DNA of 40,213 nucleotides from Pseudomonadota bacterium (GCA_023433465.1 JAEZCR010000078.1:1-40213); one strand, 5' to 3'. Numbered from the stretch's first letter, positions 24,542-34,431 are shown. Notes: generated by a model not told the origin, from the letters alone. Translations and numbers: made by a program.

Positions 24542-25835
24542 CAAGTATCGATTGGGGCCGTCTTATGAAGTCCCCAAGAACCTGCCGGATGGCTGGAATG
24601 CAAAGCAGCTGGGGCAGCTCGTCGAGGTCGTCCAGGGCGGGCGACTCGGGCTTACAAAGGAGAAGGACTACCTGTCGTCGGGGATTCCCGCCTTCAGCGC
24701 TGCCGGACAGGATGGGTTCGTTGCAGAGGCAGAGTTCCGAAATCAGCCCGGCGTCGTTCTCTCGGCCATCGGCGCGAACTGCGGTCGGTGCTTCTATGCA
24801 GAAGGTGATTGGACCACCCTGGCTAACGTACAGGCCCTCCTGTCCAACGGGGAATTGAACGCGCGCGTTCTCTATTACCGAACCAATGTCGAGAACTACT
24901 GGGAGCGTTCCGGATCTGCACAACCATTCATCAAGCCAAGCAGTATCAAGAAAGCTTGGATTGCATATCCCTCAGCGCTATCGAAACAACAGCGCATCGC
25001 CGAGATTCTCTCGACGGTCGACGAAGCCATCGAGCAATCCGACGCCTTCATCGCCAAGACGCAGCAGATCAAAGTCGGTCTGATGCACGAACTCTTCACT
25101 CGAGGGATGGCCGCGGACGGCGAGCTCAGGCGCCCGCGCGAGGAAGCACCGCAGCTCTACAAGGAATCGCCGCTGGGCTGGATTCCGAGGGAGTGGACGC
25201 TTTCACGTCTGCAAGACGTCTCAGAGGTGAGAACGGGCATTGCAAAGAACGAGGGCCGTGTGCTCTCAAAACCTGTTGCAGTTCAATACCTGCGAGTTGC
25301 CAACGTTCAAGACGGATACCTCGACTTATCCGAGATGAAGACAATCTTGGTCGAAGCACGCGACGTCGAGCGCTACCGAGTCATGGCCGGCGATGTGCTC
25401 ATGAACGAAGGCGGTGACCTAGACAAGCTCGGTCGAGGCGCTGTCTGGCCCGGAAGTAGCGAACCGTGCGTGCATCAGAACCACGTCTTCGTTGTGCGAT
25501 GCAGCTCCGAACTTCTTCCGGCTTTCTTGAATGCCTGGACCGCAATGCCTGCTGCCCGCAGATATTTCATGGTCGCGGGTAAACAAACGACTAACCTCGC
25601 GTCAATCAATAGGACGCAATTGGGTCGTTTGCCGGTGCCCATTCCGCCGCGCCACGAACAGGCGGAGATAATTCGTGCCTTGGATGCAGTGGATGCTTGC
25701 CTGCAGACCGATCTTGAAGCAGCCGCGAAACTTCGATTGTTGAAGATGGGCATGATGCACGATCTGCTCACTGGTCGTGTCCCGGTCGTTGTCGAAACGA
25801 TGCTCGAAGTCGGAAAGCTCGCAGCGCATGTCTGA
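24534..25835 (+). CDS. hsdS: Type I restriction-modification specificity subunit
   Basis: This 433-residue DNA-recognition subunit has two target-recognition domains (about 15-190 and 215-410), each followed by a conserved helical spacer (QQRIAEILSTVDEAIEQSDA and QAEIIRALDAVDACLQTDLE). It sets the bipartite sequence that HsdM methylates and HsdR guards; that sequence cannot be read off here. The ATG at 24534 has GGAG seven bases upstream and overlaps hsdM by eight bases. The second recognition domain has lower GC than hsdM, as is common for exchanged specificity genes. Confidence 0.93.
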   Translation: MSNKYRLGPSYEVPKNLPDGWNAKQLGQLVEVVQGGRLGLTKEKDYLSSGIPAFSAAGQDGFVAEAEFRNQPGVVLSAIGANCGRCFYAEGDWTTLANVQALLSNGELNARVLYYRTNVENYWERSGSAQPFIKPSSIKKAWIAYPSALSKQQRIAEILSTVDEAIEQSDAFIAKTQQIKVGLMHELFTRGMAADGELRRPREEAPQLYKESPLGWIPREWTLSRLQDVSEVRTGIAKNEGRVLSKPVAVQYLRVANVQDGYLDLSEMKTILVEARDVERYRVMAGDVLMNEGGDLDKLGRGAVWPGSSEPCVHQNHVFVVRCSSELLPAFLNAWTAMPAARRYFMVAGKQTTNLASINRTQLGRLPVPIPPRHEQAEIIRALDAVDACLQTDLEAAAKLRLLKMGMMHDLLTGRVPVVVETMLEVGKLAAHV

Positions 25836-28800
25836 GTACCTCCACGTCGAGAAGCCGTTCCTCGATCAGCTCACTGCGCTGGGCTGGAAGGTCACGGACC
25901 AGGGACAGGGGATCATTCCCTCGGACCCGGCCAAGAGCCTGCGCACCAGCTTCCGCGAGTGGCTTCTCCCGGAGGTATTCCGCGAGGCTGTTCGCTCTAT
26001 CAACCTCACGCCAGACGGCAGAACTTGGCTCACCGACCGCCAGCTCGACGATCTCCGTGACCAGATTCTTCGCCAGCCAAACCGCACGCTGCTCGAAGCG
26101 AACGAGACGACCCACAGTCTCTTTCTCAAGGCTCAGGTCGATCGCAACGAACTCACCGGCGAGCCCGACCCCGTCGTCAAGCTCATCGACTTCGCGCACC
26201 CCGATCGCAACCAGTTCCACGCCATCAACCAGTTCCGCGTCGACACGCCGGGGTGCGTGAAGAGCTGCATCATCCCCGACATCGTTCTCTTCGTGAACGG
26301 CATTCCCATCGTCGTCGTCGAGGCAAAGATCGGCGATCCGAACACGGCGAACCCGCTGCACGCGGCTTACGAGCAGCTGCTTCGCTACCGCAACGGACGG
26401 CCCGAGACGACCAAGGCGGGCCTGCGCGAAGGCGAGCCACGCCTCTTCTACACCAACGTGCTCCTGGTGCGGACCTGCGGCGAGAAGGCCGAGTTCGGGA
26501 GCATCACGTCGGGACACGAGCATTTCTACGCTTGGAAGGACATCTGGCCCGAAAGCAATCGCGCGTACACGCCGCCTCTCGGCGTCGAGCGCGAACAGGA
26601 GCGGCTCATCCAGGGACTACTCGCTCCGGTGACGCTGCTCGACGTCCTTCGCACCAGCACGGTGTTCATGGACACCGACTCGGGTCGCTGCATCAAGGTC
26701 GTCTGCCGCTACCAGCAGTACCGCGCCGCCCGGAAGATCGTCGACCGCCTGCGCTCCGGTAAGACGCCGGAGTCTCGCTCGGGAGTCGTGTGGCACACGC
26801 AGGGCTCCGGCAAGTCGCTGACGATGGTCTTCGTCGCCCGGATGCTGCGCGCCGCAGCAGACCTCGAAGACTTCAAGATTCTGCTGGTCAACGACCGGGT
26901 CGATCTCGAGGAGCAGCTCGCCGGCACAGCGAAGCTCATCGGCGGCAAGGTCAACGTCATCGAGAGCACCGCGCAGCTCCGCGATCACCTCAGCACCGAT
27001 GCGTCCGACATCAACATGGTGATGGTGCACAAGTTCGCCGAGCGTAAGGAGGCTTTGCCCGCGAAGGTTGCCGAGGCGTTGGCTCAGTATCGGGTTGCGC
27101 CCTCAGCGGAGACATTTGGTGTCGTCAATCCATCCGAGCGCATCGTTCTGATGATCGACGAGGCCCACCGTACACAAGGGTCCGATCTCGGAGACAACAT
27201 CTTCGAAGCATTTCCCAACGCGACTCGGATTGCCTTCACCGGAACGCCACTGATCACTGAGCAGCACGGAAGCAAGCGAACGGTTAAGCGATTCGGGGAG
27301 TACATCGACACGTACAAGCTCATGGATGCAGTGCACGATGGGGCAACCCTGCAGATTCTCTACGAAGGGCGGACTGCCGATACCGCCATCAAGGACAAGC
27401 ACGGGCTCGATACGAAGTTTGAGGATCTCTTCAAGGAGCGCAGCGAGGAAGAGATCGCCGCCATCAAGAAAAAGTACGGCGCCAGCGGCGATCTGTTGGA
27501 GGCGGAGAAGCGAATCGAGGCCATCGCGAAGGATCTTGTTGACCACTACATCGACAACATCCTTCCGGATGGCTTCAAGGCGCAAGTCGTTTGCCACTCG
27601 AAGCTGGCGGCTATCCGCTATCAGAAAGCTATTCGCAGCGCGATCCGCGATCGGGTAGAGCGTGAGAAGGTGAAGCCTTCACCGAACGGCGAACTTATCA
27701 AGCGCGTGGAGTTTCTCAGGGCGGCAGTGGTGGTGTCTTCCGACCCGACGAATGAGCCAGCCGCGATAACGGAGGCTCGCAAGGAAGCCAAGCGCTGGAA
27801 TGCGGTCGAGAACTTCTGCAAACCCTTCGACTTTGCCGATCCCGAGAAGACACTGACCGGTATTGCATTCTTAATCGTGTGCGACATGTTGCTCACCGGG
27901 TTCGATGCTCCCGTCGAACAGGTGATGTACATCGATAAGAAGCTCCGTGAACACAATCTGCTGCAGGCGATTGCCCGAGTGAACCGCGTGGCTACCAACA
28001 AGCATCGCGGATTCATTGTTGATTACATCGGGCTCGCCAACCACCTGACGTCCGCCCTGTCGATCTATTCCGAGGAGGATGCTCAGGACATTCACGACGG
28101 GTTGAAAAATGTGCTCAGCGAACTGCCGATCCTCGAAGAACGCTATCGGCGATTACTGCAGCACTTCGTCGCAGCGGGTGTCACCAATATCGAGGCCTTT
28201 ACAAAGGGAAGTCTCGAGACTCCTGAGGGCGATGTCGCCGTGATCCACTCGGCCGTTGGCGCAATGAAAGACATCAAGCTGCGCGCTGATTTTGAGGTCT
28301 TTCTCAAGAAGTTTCTCCAAAGTCTGAATCTGATCCTTCCGAATCCTGCGGGACATCAGTACCGCGGCGCCGCGCGCCGGTTTGGATATCTGATGCGCAT
28401 GGTGAAGGAGCGGTACAAAGACGATTCGCTGGATATCTCCGATGCGGGCGAGAAGGTGAAGGCGCTCATCAACGAACACTTGATTGAACTCGGCATCAAT
28501 CCAAAGATTCCGCCCGTTGAATTGTTGTCGGACGATTTTCTCAAGCATGTGCAGGAACATTCCGGCGGAAATCCGGAGGCGAAAGCCAGCGAGATGGAAC
28601 ACGCGATTCGAAAGCATTGCACGGTGCATTTCGACGAAGACCCCGCCTTTTACAGGAGGATGAGCGAAAAGCTGGAAAAGCTCATCGAGCAGCACCGGGA
28701 CAATTGGGACCTGCTTGCCGATGATCTTGCTCAGTTGCGCAAGGATGCGTTGGAAGGACGAAAGGATGCTGTCGAGGGGTTGACGAAAGAGGCGACGACA

Positions 28801-29088
28801 TTCTTCGACTACATGGTTCAGCTTGCCTACGAGGGCAGCAATGTTCCTGCGGGCGACATCGCCGCGCTGAAATCGCTCATGCTCGGCGTTGTGCGGCTGC
28901 TTCAGGACACGATCGGTGTGATTGACTTCTGGAAGAAGCCAATCGAGGTGAAGAAGCTACGCGGCAATATTGACACCGAGATACTTCTCGCGAACATACC
29001 AGCGCTCAATGCCAAGCATGAACGGCTCGCGGTTGAGATCGTTAAATTGGCGGAGAAGCGAGATTCAGAGTTGAGAAAGGGCCAATAG
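25828..29088 (+). CDS. hsdR: Type I restriction endonuclease/translocase subunit
   Basis: This 1086-residue motor and nuclease subunit has a PD-(D/E)xK nuclease (Asp151, Glu165-Ala-Lys167 in VVVEAK), Walker A QGSGKS (325-330), DEAH (444-447), a GTPL motif and helicase motif region ARVNR, then a helical C-terminal domain that contacts the methyltransferase. It translocates DNA with ATP and cuts unmodified DNA remote from the recognition site. The start overlaps hsdS by eight bases (ATGTCTGA). Codon choice is strongly C-ending up to about 27050 and visibly more mixed afterwards, suggesting a mosaic gene. Confidence 0.93.
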   Translation: MSEYLHVEKPFLDQLTALGWKVTDQGQGIIPSDPAKSLRTSFREWLLPEVFREAVRSINLTPDGRTWLTDRQLDDLRDQILRQPNRTLLEANETTHSLFLKAQVDRNELTGEPDPVVKLIDFAHPDRNQFHAINQFRVDTPGCVKSCIIPDIVLFVNGIPIVVVEAKIGDPNTANPLHAAYEQLLRYRNGRPETTKAGLREGEPRLFYTNVLLVRTCGEKAEFGSITSGHEHFYAWKDIWPESNRAYTPPLGVEREQERLIQGLLAPVTLLDVLRTSTVFMDTDSGRCIKVVCRYQQYRAARKIVDRLRSGKTPESRSGVVWHTQGSGKSLTMVFVARMLRAAADLEDFKILLVNDRVDLEEQLAGTAKLIGGKVNVIESTAQLRDHLSTDASDINMVMVHKFAERKEALPAKVAEALAQYRVAPSAETFGVVNPSERIVLMIDEAHRTQGSDLGDNIFEAFPNATRIAFTGTPLITEQHGSKRTVKRFGEYIDTYKLMDAVHDGATLQILYEGRTADTAIKDKHGLDTKFEDLFKERSEEEIAAIKKKYGASGDLLEAEKRIEAIAKDLVDHYIDNILPDGFKAQVVCHSKLAAIRYQKAIRSAIRDRVEREKVKPSPNGELIKRVEFLRAAVVVSSDPTNEPAAITEARKEAKRWNAVENFCKPFDFADPEKTLTGIAFLIVCDMLLTGFDAPVEQVMYIDKKLREHNLLQAIARVNRVATNKHRGFIVDYIGLANHLTSALSIYSEEDAQDIHDGLKNVLSELPILEERYRRLLQHFVAAGVTNIEAFTKGSLETPEGDVAVIHSAVGAMKDIKLRADFEVFLKKFLQSLNLILPNPAGHQYRGAARRFGYLMRMVKERYKDDSLDISDAGEKVKALINEHLIELGINPKIPPVELLSDDFLKHVQEHSGGNPEAKASEMEHAIRKHCTVHFDEDPAFYRRMSEKLEKLIEQHRDNWDLLADDLAQLRKDALEGRKDAVEGLTKEATTFFDYMVQLAYEGSNVPAGDIAALKSLMLGVVRLLQDTIGVIDFWKKPIEVKKLRGNIDTEILLANIPALNAKHERLAVEIVKLAEKRDSELRKGQ

Positions 29089-29093
29089 TCGTC

Positions 29094-29798
29094 ATGGGAA
29101 AAAAGCCTGAGCTCGAAATTGACTACAACGTTGTGCGCAGCAGGCGCGCGACTGCGGACGTCATTATCGAACGCGATGGCAGTGTCGTCGTGCGCGCGCC
29201 CGAGTGGGCCAGCGATGAAGATGTGGCAGGCATTGTCGCGTCCAAGAATTACTGGATCTATAGAGGACTCGCGGAGTGGCGGGATCTGAATGCCACGCGG
29301 GTGTTGCGGGAGTACAGAGGTGGGGAAGGGTTCCTGTATCTGGGCCGCTCCTATCGACTCAAGCTCACAGACGACCAGGTAGAACCGCTCATACTGAAGG
29401 ACGGACGCTTTTCACTTCGGCGCAGCTTGGTTGAGCAGGGCGATATTGAAGTCGCACGACTGGCATTTCGCGATTTCTATGTCGCTTGTGGACGCGAGCG
29501 TCTTGGCCGCCGTGTGGAGTACTTTGCGCCGAAGGTGGGGGTTCAGCCGTCGAGCGTGGATGTCCGTGAGCTGGGGAACCGATGGGCCTCGTGCTCGCCC
29601 ACAGGCGGGCTCGCATTTCATTGGAAATGCATGATGGCGCCACAGACGGTCATCGACTACATCGTCGTACACGAGCTTTGCCATTTCCATCAGCGCGACC
29701 ATACGGACGCGTTCTGGAATGAGGTCGACAAGGTTATTCCGGATTTTCTTGAACGGAAGGAATGGCTTCGGCGGCGCGGAGCCAGTCTCGATCTTTAG
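29094..29798 (+). CDS. YgjP-like zinc metallopeptidase (DUF45)
   Basis: This 234-residue protein has the WASCS signature (164-168) and the zinc motif HELCH (193-197) with a third ligand likely at His203, as in YgjP/WLM-related metalloproteins. It begins five bases after hsdR, with AAGGG upstream, and is probably co-transcribed. Such genes are often attached to type I systems; their role, perhaps limiting subunit levels, is not established. It ends convergent with the DUF5655-type gene. Confidence 0.88.
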   Translation: MGKKPELEIDYNVVRSRRATADVIIERDGSVVVRAPEWASDEDVAGIVASKNYWIYRGLAEWRDLNATRVLREYRGGEGFLYLGRSYRLKLTDDQVEPLILKDGRFSLRRSLVEQGDIEVARLAFRDFYVACGRERLGRRVEYFAPKVGVQPSSVDVRELGNRWASCSPTGGLAFHWKCMMAPQTVIDYIVVHELCHFHQRDHTDAFWNEVDKVIPDFLERKEWLRRRGASLDL

Positions 29799-29843
29799 TT
29801 CGAAATAGTGACTGTCGAAGCGCTGCGATGCGGCCCCTTCTGG

Positions 29844-30785
29844 CTATCCCCCGACGCTCTCATAAGCTTGCTGAATCAGCGGCTTCGCCTTTTCAAAGTC
29901 AGCGAGCGATTGAAGTGTTACTTCGAGATCACCAGTCCCAAAGTGACCGACATTGCTTACGTCGCGAAGGAATCCCTTTTGCTCAGGGATCTTCTTCGGA
30001 TCAAGCTTCAAGAACAGCGTTACCTTCTTGTGTTGCACTTCCATGCAGACAATGTTTTGCGTAGTCCTGTAAGCGACGTAAAGCTTCTTGGGCCGTTCTT
30101 CGATCGCTTCGTCCAATTGAAGGATGTGCTCTTGCACCGCGACGGCTATCTCTTTGACTGGCTCTGGCTTTCCTTCCAGATGTTCTTCGAAGACGTAGGT
30201 CGCATTGCGACGTGTTTCCGCCGCCTTCTTGCCCGCGGCTACCATAACAGGATTCTTGGACGAAGCAGTAGGCTCCGCCGTACCAACGCCAAGATCCTTG
30301 GTCTGCAGCTCTTCGAGGAATAGCGTCTGGTTCCCAAACAAGCGATACGTCCAAAGCTCGATGCTCGCCCCCATGACCTGAACCGCGTGCACATCGAACT
30401 TCTTGTATGAGGGCGCCAGACAAATCACTCGCACATCGTCCCAATCTACTATCGCCGAAGAGCCCAGGGCTTTCTGAACGGCGAGTTCGAAATCACCTTT
30501 GTGATCATGAATCCATGCTAGGTAATACAAGCTCTGCGTCACGAGTTCGGAGGAAGCGATCTTCTTGTATTCGATAATGACGGGGTTGTCGTCTTCAGAC
30601 AGAGCCAGCGTATCGATGCGGCCACCGTGTTGAATTCCCGTCGGGAATTCGGAGGCTACGAAGCGACATTGGAACACGGAACTCAGACTCTTTTCTATGA
30701 GCCGCTGAAGGTCGCGCTCGAGCGGGAAGTTGGCTTGCTCGATGGGGCAGAGTGGTTTGTTGGCAGAGATCTGGTAGAGAGGCAT
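29844..30785 (-). CDS. PD-(D/E)xK-like protein with C-terminal DUF5655
   Basis: This 313-residue protein has an N-terminal restriction-like fold with RIDTLAL (Asp58) and IIEYKK (Glu72, Lys74), like NucS/DUF91 nucleases. The C-terminal portion ending VSNVGHFGTGDLEVTLQSLA matches DUF5655, a domain that may bind a nucleic acid or nucleotide. It is the only minus-strand gene in the main defence-type run, transcribed toward the hsd operon. The ATG at 30785 lacks a clear ribosome site. A nuclease role is likely but the substrate is unknown. Confidence 0.8.
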   Translation of the reverse strand: MPLYQISANKPLCPIEQANFPLERDLQRLIEKSLSSVFQCRFVASEFPTGIQHGGRIDTLALSEDDNPVIIEYKKIASSELVTQSLYYLAWIHDHKGDFELAVQKALGSSAIVDWDDVRVICLAPSYKKFDVHAVQVMGASIELWTYRLFGNQTLFLEELQTKDLGVGTAEPTASSKNPVMVAAGKKAAETRRNATYVFEEHLEGKPEPVKEIAVAVQEHILQLDEAIEERPKKLYVAYRTTQNIVCMEVQHKKVTLFLKLDPKKIPEQKGFLRDVSNVGHFGTGDLEVTLQSLADFEKAKPLIQQAYESVGG

Positions 30786-30866
30786 GTGATTGTGCTTTGC
30801 AGCAGGCCGTTGATCGTCGGCGCATTATGCAGGACTGGAAAAGGCCTTGGTCGAGAGGCGCTCATC

Positions 30867-30897
30867 TTGAGACGGACTCGGCAGACGGAGATATGCT
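30867..30897 (+). promoter_or_regulatory. Weak candidate promoter for the 30956-36074 run
   Basis: TTGAGA (30867-30872) and TATGCT (30892-30897) are separated by 19 bases, 58 bases before the gene starting at 30956. The wide spacer makes this tentative, but the divergent gap 30786-30955 must hold promoters for both flanking genes. Confidence 0.3.
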
Positions 30898-30955
30898 AGA
30901 CAACGAGCATGCACAAGAAGCGCTACTGCGCGGAAGTTAGCAGTTGGGAGTGGGC

Positions 30956-31567
30956 ATGCATGTCACACGTGAAGTCATCGCATGCATTGCGAATCGCATC
31001 AGGCCGTTGCTGGTTGGCATGGTCGCAAAATACGATTCCGAGAAGTACCCCACGGACGTGTTGGGGGATTTGCGTGGTGCGTTCAGCGAACGAAGAATTC
31101 GGCCGGGCGACATCTCAAGAGCGCTCATATGGAAGTGGGGTCATACCGGAAAAGATAATTTCCCGACACGGCATCGAAAGCTGCTTGCGTTGGTGGAAGG
31201 CTTCCGCGAGGACTTTCTCAGTCTTCCCGAGCCAGTTTCCGCTCGACAGACTTTCGATTTTTGGAGTCGTACGCTGGGGAGGTCGAGGAGATTCGTGTCG
31301 CGCTCATTCCTGACGCATCTTCAGCATCACGGGGACATTGGAATCATCGACCAACACAACTGGCGTGCGATGCGCATTCTGCTGGCGCAGTGCAGGTCGG
31401 ACTTGACGCTGACCCAATTGCCGCGCAATTACGAAGACCTTCTGTTCGCGTCGCGATTTGTTCGCGCCTTGAGCGAGGCGATGGATACGCCGCGCGGTCA
31501 AATTGACCGCTTTCTAATGATGTACGGGAAGCATCTGAAGAGGTCGTTTCCTAGTCCAACAACATGA
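30956..31567 (+). CDS. Hypothetical protein, possible HhH/GPD-like helical fold
   Basis: This 203-residue protein is not firmly recognised. It is wholly helical, with ISRALIWKWGH near its middle and a C-terminal FLTHLQHHGDIGIIDQHNWR followed by AMRILL. The IIDQHNWRA segment recalls the hydrophobic-Asp-x-His turn of HhH-GPD DNA glycosylase-like folds, but the resemblance is distant and the catalytic Lys/Asp pattern is not clear. The ATG at 30956 has a GGGAG ribosome site. It begins a same-strand run with an HNH nuclease, helicase, nucleotidyltransferase and 2H protein, and its GC content is lower than the window average. Confidence 0.7.
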   Translation: MHVTREVIACIANRIRPLLVGMVAKYDSEKYPTDVLGDLRGAFSERRIRPGDISRALIWKWGHTGKDNFPTRHRKLLALVEGFREDFLSLPEPVSARQTFDFWSRTLGRSRRFVSRSFLTHLQHHGDIGIIDQHNWRAMRILLAQCRSDLTLTQLPRNYEDLLFASRFVRALSEAMDTPRGQIDRFLMMYGKHLKRSFPSPTT

Positions 31568-31586
31568 AGTCTTCTTGGAGTGGTTC

Positions 31587-32441
31587 ATGACGATCAATGA
31601 GTTCTTTCAACAGACCCTCGGTGCGAACCTCACAAATATTCGATGGTCTTGGGGCGCGGTTCGGCCCGATTCGAATCGGGTGTTCTTGCGGGTTTGGGAC
31701 GATGAGATCGAACCGTTGGACGGAGGTAAGGCAGTCTACGTCTTCAACAAGACGTGGACGGGTTCGCATGGAAATGGGGGTAAGGAACGCGCGAAACACA
31801 TTGATCAATTGCGTAGTGGTGCGGAAGGCTATGGCGTTGTCTGCCATCCCCGTTTCGATAAGAACGGAAAGCGGCACATCGCCGATTTCGATTCAAATCG
31901 ACTGCTGAAGCTCGGAGAGATAGTCGACCGACGCGGCAAGCTCTTTGCCCGAATCGACGGGTACATCAAGGCGGTAGATCTGGCCCAAGTGGAGACTGAC
32001 GCAAGCACGCTGCTTCCGGACTTGCGCTCGATATTTACGTCGAAGGAAGGTCCGACGACAAAGCAGACACTCGCTGAAGCGAGAATCGGGCAAGGACAAT
32101 TTCGCGCGAATGTGCTGAAGCTGTGGGGAGGGTTGTGCTGCGTTCTAGGGTGCGGCACATCGGAAGTCCTGAGGGCATCGCATATCAAGCCGTGGAAATC
32201 TTCGAGCAACGTAGAGCGCCTTGATCCATTCAATGGATTACCGCTCGTAGCTACGTTGGATGCGCTATTCGATGCTGGACTCATGTCTTTCTCAAATAGC
32301 GGCGAAGTTCTCCTGTCGAGCAAGCTTGCTCAGCCGGAGCGAAAAATGCTGGGCCTTGAAAAGCTCCGAATGCGGAGAAGGCCTTTCAGCGAAACGGTCA
32401 GGTATCTAGAGTGGCATCGAAAGGAGCGGTTCATAGCTTAG
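31587..32441 (+). CDS. HNH endonuclease with distinct N-terminal module
   Basis: This 284-residue protein has an N-terminal domain (MTINEFFQQTLGANLTNIRW, then VFNKTWTG and GYGVVCHPRF) of unknown function, followed by an HNH nuclease: ARIGQGQFRANVLKLWGGLC, then RASHIKPW, NGLPLVATLDALFDAGLMSF and YLEWHRKERF. The start ATG 31587 has GGAG upstream and begins 19 bases after the previous gene. It is a paralogue of the HNH domains at 20007 and 36128. It ends just before the helicase gene, so one transcript is likely. Confidence 0.82.
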   Translation: MTINEFFQQTLGANLTNIRWSWGAVRPDSNRVFLRVWDDEIEPLDGGKAVYVFNKTWTGSHGNGGKERAKHIDQLRSGAEGYGVVCHPRFDKNGKRHIADFDSNRLLKLGEIVDRRGKLFARIDGYIKAVDLAQVETDASTLLPDLRSIFTSKEGPTTKQTLAEARIGQGQFRANVLKLWGGLCCVLGCGTSEVLRASHIKPWKSSSNVERLDPFNGLPLVATLDALFDAGLMSFSNSGEVLLSSKLAQPERKMLGLEKLRMRRRPFSETVRYLEWHRKERFIA

Positions 32442-32493
32442 AGGATTGGAAGATGCAGTTAAGGGATCTACGTCGTCCCAGATTTTGGGCTTT

Positions 32494-34431
32494 ATGAAGC
32501 AGACAGAACTCCCCATCGGTCAGAACCAATTGCCGCCCATCCACGACATCATTCAATTGATCCTGGATCGCGGCCGTCTCACCAAGAACGACATTCGCCT
32601 CATGTGGAACCTGTCGGAGGAGCAATACGCACTCCTCAAGTCACGCCTCGAAGACGAAAAGGTGATCGAGCCCGGGCCGCGCGGCGCCGGCGGCTTCATC
32701 GCGAGGTTCGCGCGCCGTCCCAAGCAGGCGCCTGAAACGGACATCACCGCGCCGACCTTCAAGACCGGCTACGAGAAGCAGGCTGCGGAACTCATCGCGG
32801 AACTGTTGTCGCATTCGGAACTGGAAGAGTTGCTGGGCGATCTCGTGTACACGATTCGCCGCGCACGCCTGCGCCTCACCGGCGAGGATCGCCGCGGCAG
32901 CAAAGGCGAATTGGCGGCGGCGCTGCTCACCAAGCATGGCATTGATCTCTTCTGCGATTCAGATGTGCGCGCACTCATCGCCAAGCGTGCCAAGGCAAAG
33001 TATCCGAACCGTTGGCACGCGGGTAAGGGCACCGCGCTCCGCTTTGTGGAGGCGGCCGGCTTCCCCGTCGAATACGCGGGCATTCCCGCGGAGGAGCCGC
33101 CTGACGACTTCGAGTACCTGGAAGGCCGCGTCGATTTGCATGCACTGCAGGACTTCCAGGTGGAAGTGCAGAGAAAGCTGCTGACGGTGCTCGAGACGCG
33201 AGCGGGTCGCGCCATCGTCACGTTGCCCACGGGCGGCGGGAAAACGCGAGTCGCGGTGGACACGATCCGCGATTGGCTGACGGCGCGCTACCGTCAGTCG
33301 CCAACCGGAGCAGGCAATGTGGTGCTCTGGCTCGCACACACCGAAGAACTCTGTGAGCAGGCGACGCTATGCTTTCGCGAGGTGTGGCAGGCTTCCAGCA
33401 ACGTCTGCCCGATGCTGTTGTTCCGCTTCTGGGGCGGATTCACGCGCGACCTTCAGCAGCACGGCGACACCTTGCTGACGATGCATCAGCGGCCCGCGAT
33501 CCTTGTATCCACGCCGCAGCGCGTGGTCAATCTGATCGACGGCAAGATCGCGGGCAGCGAACCCATTCTCGCGGCGCTGATGTCGCTGGTCGGCATGATC
33601 GTCATCGACGAGGCGCACCGTGCCGCGGCGCCTATCTACAAGCGCATCATCACGCACTTCTCGGCGAGCGAGCAGGCGCCCGCGGTCGTGGGACTGACGG
33701 CCACGCCATTCCGCACCGAGTACTCTCCCGACGACCCGACCCGCGGCACGCTCGAGCTCAAGGATCTGTTCAAGACCATCATCGAGCCCATCGACGTGCT
33801 GGGCGAGGATCCGCGCAAGTCGCTGCAGGAGCGCGAGTACCTGGCGCGGCCCATCTTCGAAGTGATCAAGACGGAGACGCGCCTCAAGACGCCCGAGGGT
33901 GTCAACGTCGACAACCCGACGGAAGAGGACATCGAAAAGATCGACTACGCGCTGAAGCTGCGTGCCGACAAGCCGGAGCGCAGGCTCGAGGCGCTCGGGC
34001 GCATCATCGAGCTGTGTCGTGATGCGGCCTCTTTGGTGATCTATTTCGGTCCGACGGTGCAGGATGCCGAATGCATGGCGTTTTTGCTTCGGCAGCAGGG
34101 TATCGAGGCGTCATTCGTGAGCGGTGACACCCGCGATGTTTCCCGTCGCAAGATTATCGGCGACTTCAAGGCGGGGCGGGTGCAGGTGCTCTGCAATTGC
34201 GAAGTGCTTACCACCGGCTTCGACGCTCCGAAAGTCACTCACGTGATCATGGCGCGGCCCACCGTGAGCCAGGTGCTGTATGAGCAGATGGTGGGACGCG
34301 GATTGCGCGGGCCGCGGTTTGGCGGTACGGCGACGTGCCACATTGTGGATCTTGAAGATAACTATCGCTCTGAAAGGCCGGAGCTGGGATACAAGAAGTT
34401 TCGCGAACTTTGGGGCGTGCCTCCGCGATGA
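32494..34431 (+). CDS. SF2 (DEAD/DEAH) helicase with N-terminal winged-helix-like region
   Basis: This protein of about 645 residues has an N-terminal region (about 15-65, IHDIIQLILDRGRLTKNDIR, ending with VIEPG) like a small winged helix. A helical part follows, then a superfamily 2 helicase core: Walker A LPTGGGKT (244-251), DEAH (372-375), GLTATPFR, a Rad3/SNF2-like second RecA lobe (VLCNCEVLTTGFDAPKVTHV) and QMVGRGLRG motif VI. It should move on or unwind DNA or RNA using ATP; no nuclease domain is fused. The start is uncertain: ATG 32494, or TTG 32446 just after the HNH stop, with neither ribosome site strong. Confidence 0.85.
   Translation: MKQTELPIGQNQLPPIHDIIQLILDRGRLTKNDIRLMWNLSEEQYALLKSRLEDEKVIEPGPRGAGGFIARFARRPKQAPETDITAPTFKTGYEKQAAELIAELLSHSELEELLGDLVYTIRRARLRLTGEDRRGSKGELAAALLTKHGIDLFCDSDVRALIAKRAKAKYPNRWHAGKGTALRFVEAAGFPVEYAGIPAEEPPDDFEYLEGRVDLHALQDFQVEVQRKLLTVLETRAGRAIVTLPTGGGKTRVAVDTIRDWLTARYRQSPTGAGNVVLWLAHTEELCEQATLCFREVWQASSNVCPMLLFRFWGGFTRDLQQHGDTLLTMHQRPAILVSTPQRVVNLIDGKIAGSEPILAALMSLVGMIVIDEAHRAAAPIYKRIITHFSASEQAPAVVGLTATPFRTEYSPDDPTRGTLELKDLFKTIIEPIDVLGEDPRKSLQEREYLARPIFEVIKTETRLKTPEGVNVDNPTEEDIEKIDYALKLRADKPERRLEALGRIIELCRDAASLVIYFGPTVQDAECMAFLLRQQGIEASFVSGDTRDVSRRKIIGDFKAGRVQVLCNCEVLTTGFDAPKVTHVIMARPTVSQVLYEQMVGRGLRGPRFGGTATCHIVDLEDNYRSERPELGYKKFRELWGVPPR

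Noticed and set aside
22805..24544. Long minus-strand open frame (about 579 codons) opposite hsdM
   Set aside because: It mirrors the GC-rich codons of hsdM, has no recognisable domain and the plus-strand gene is certain.
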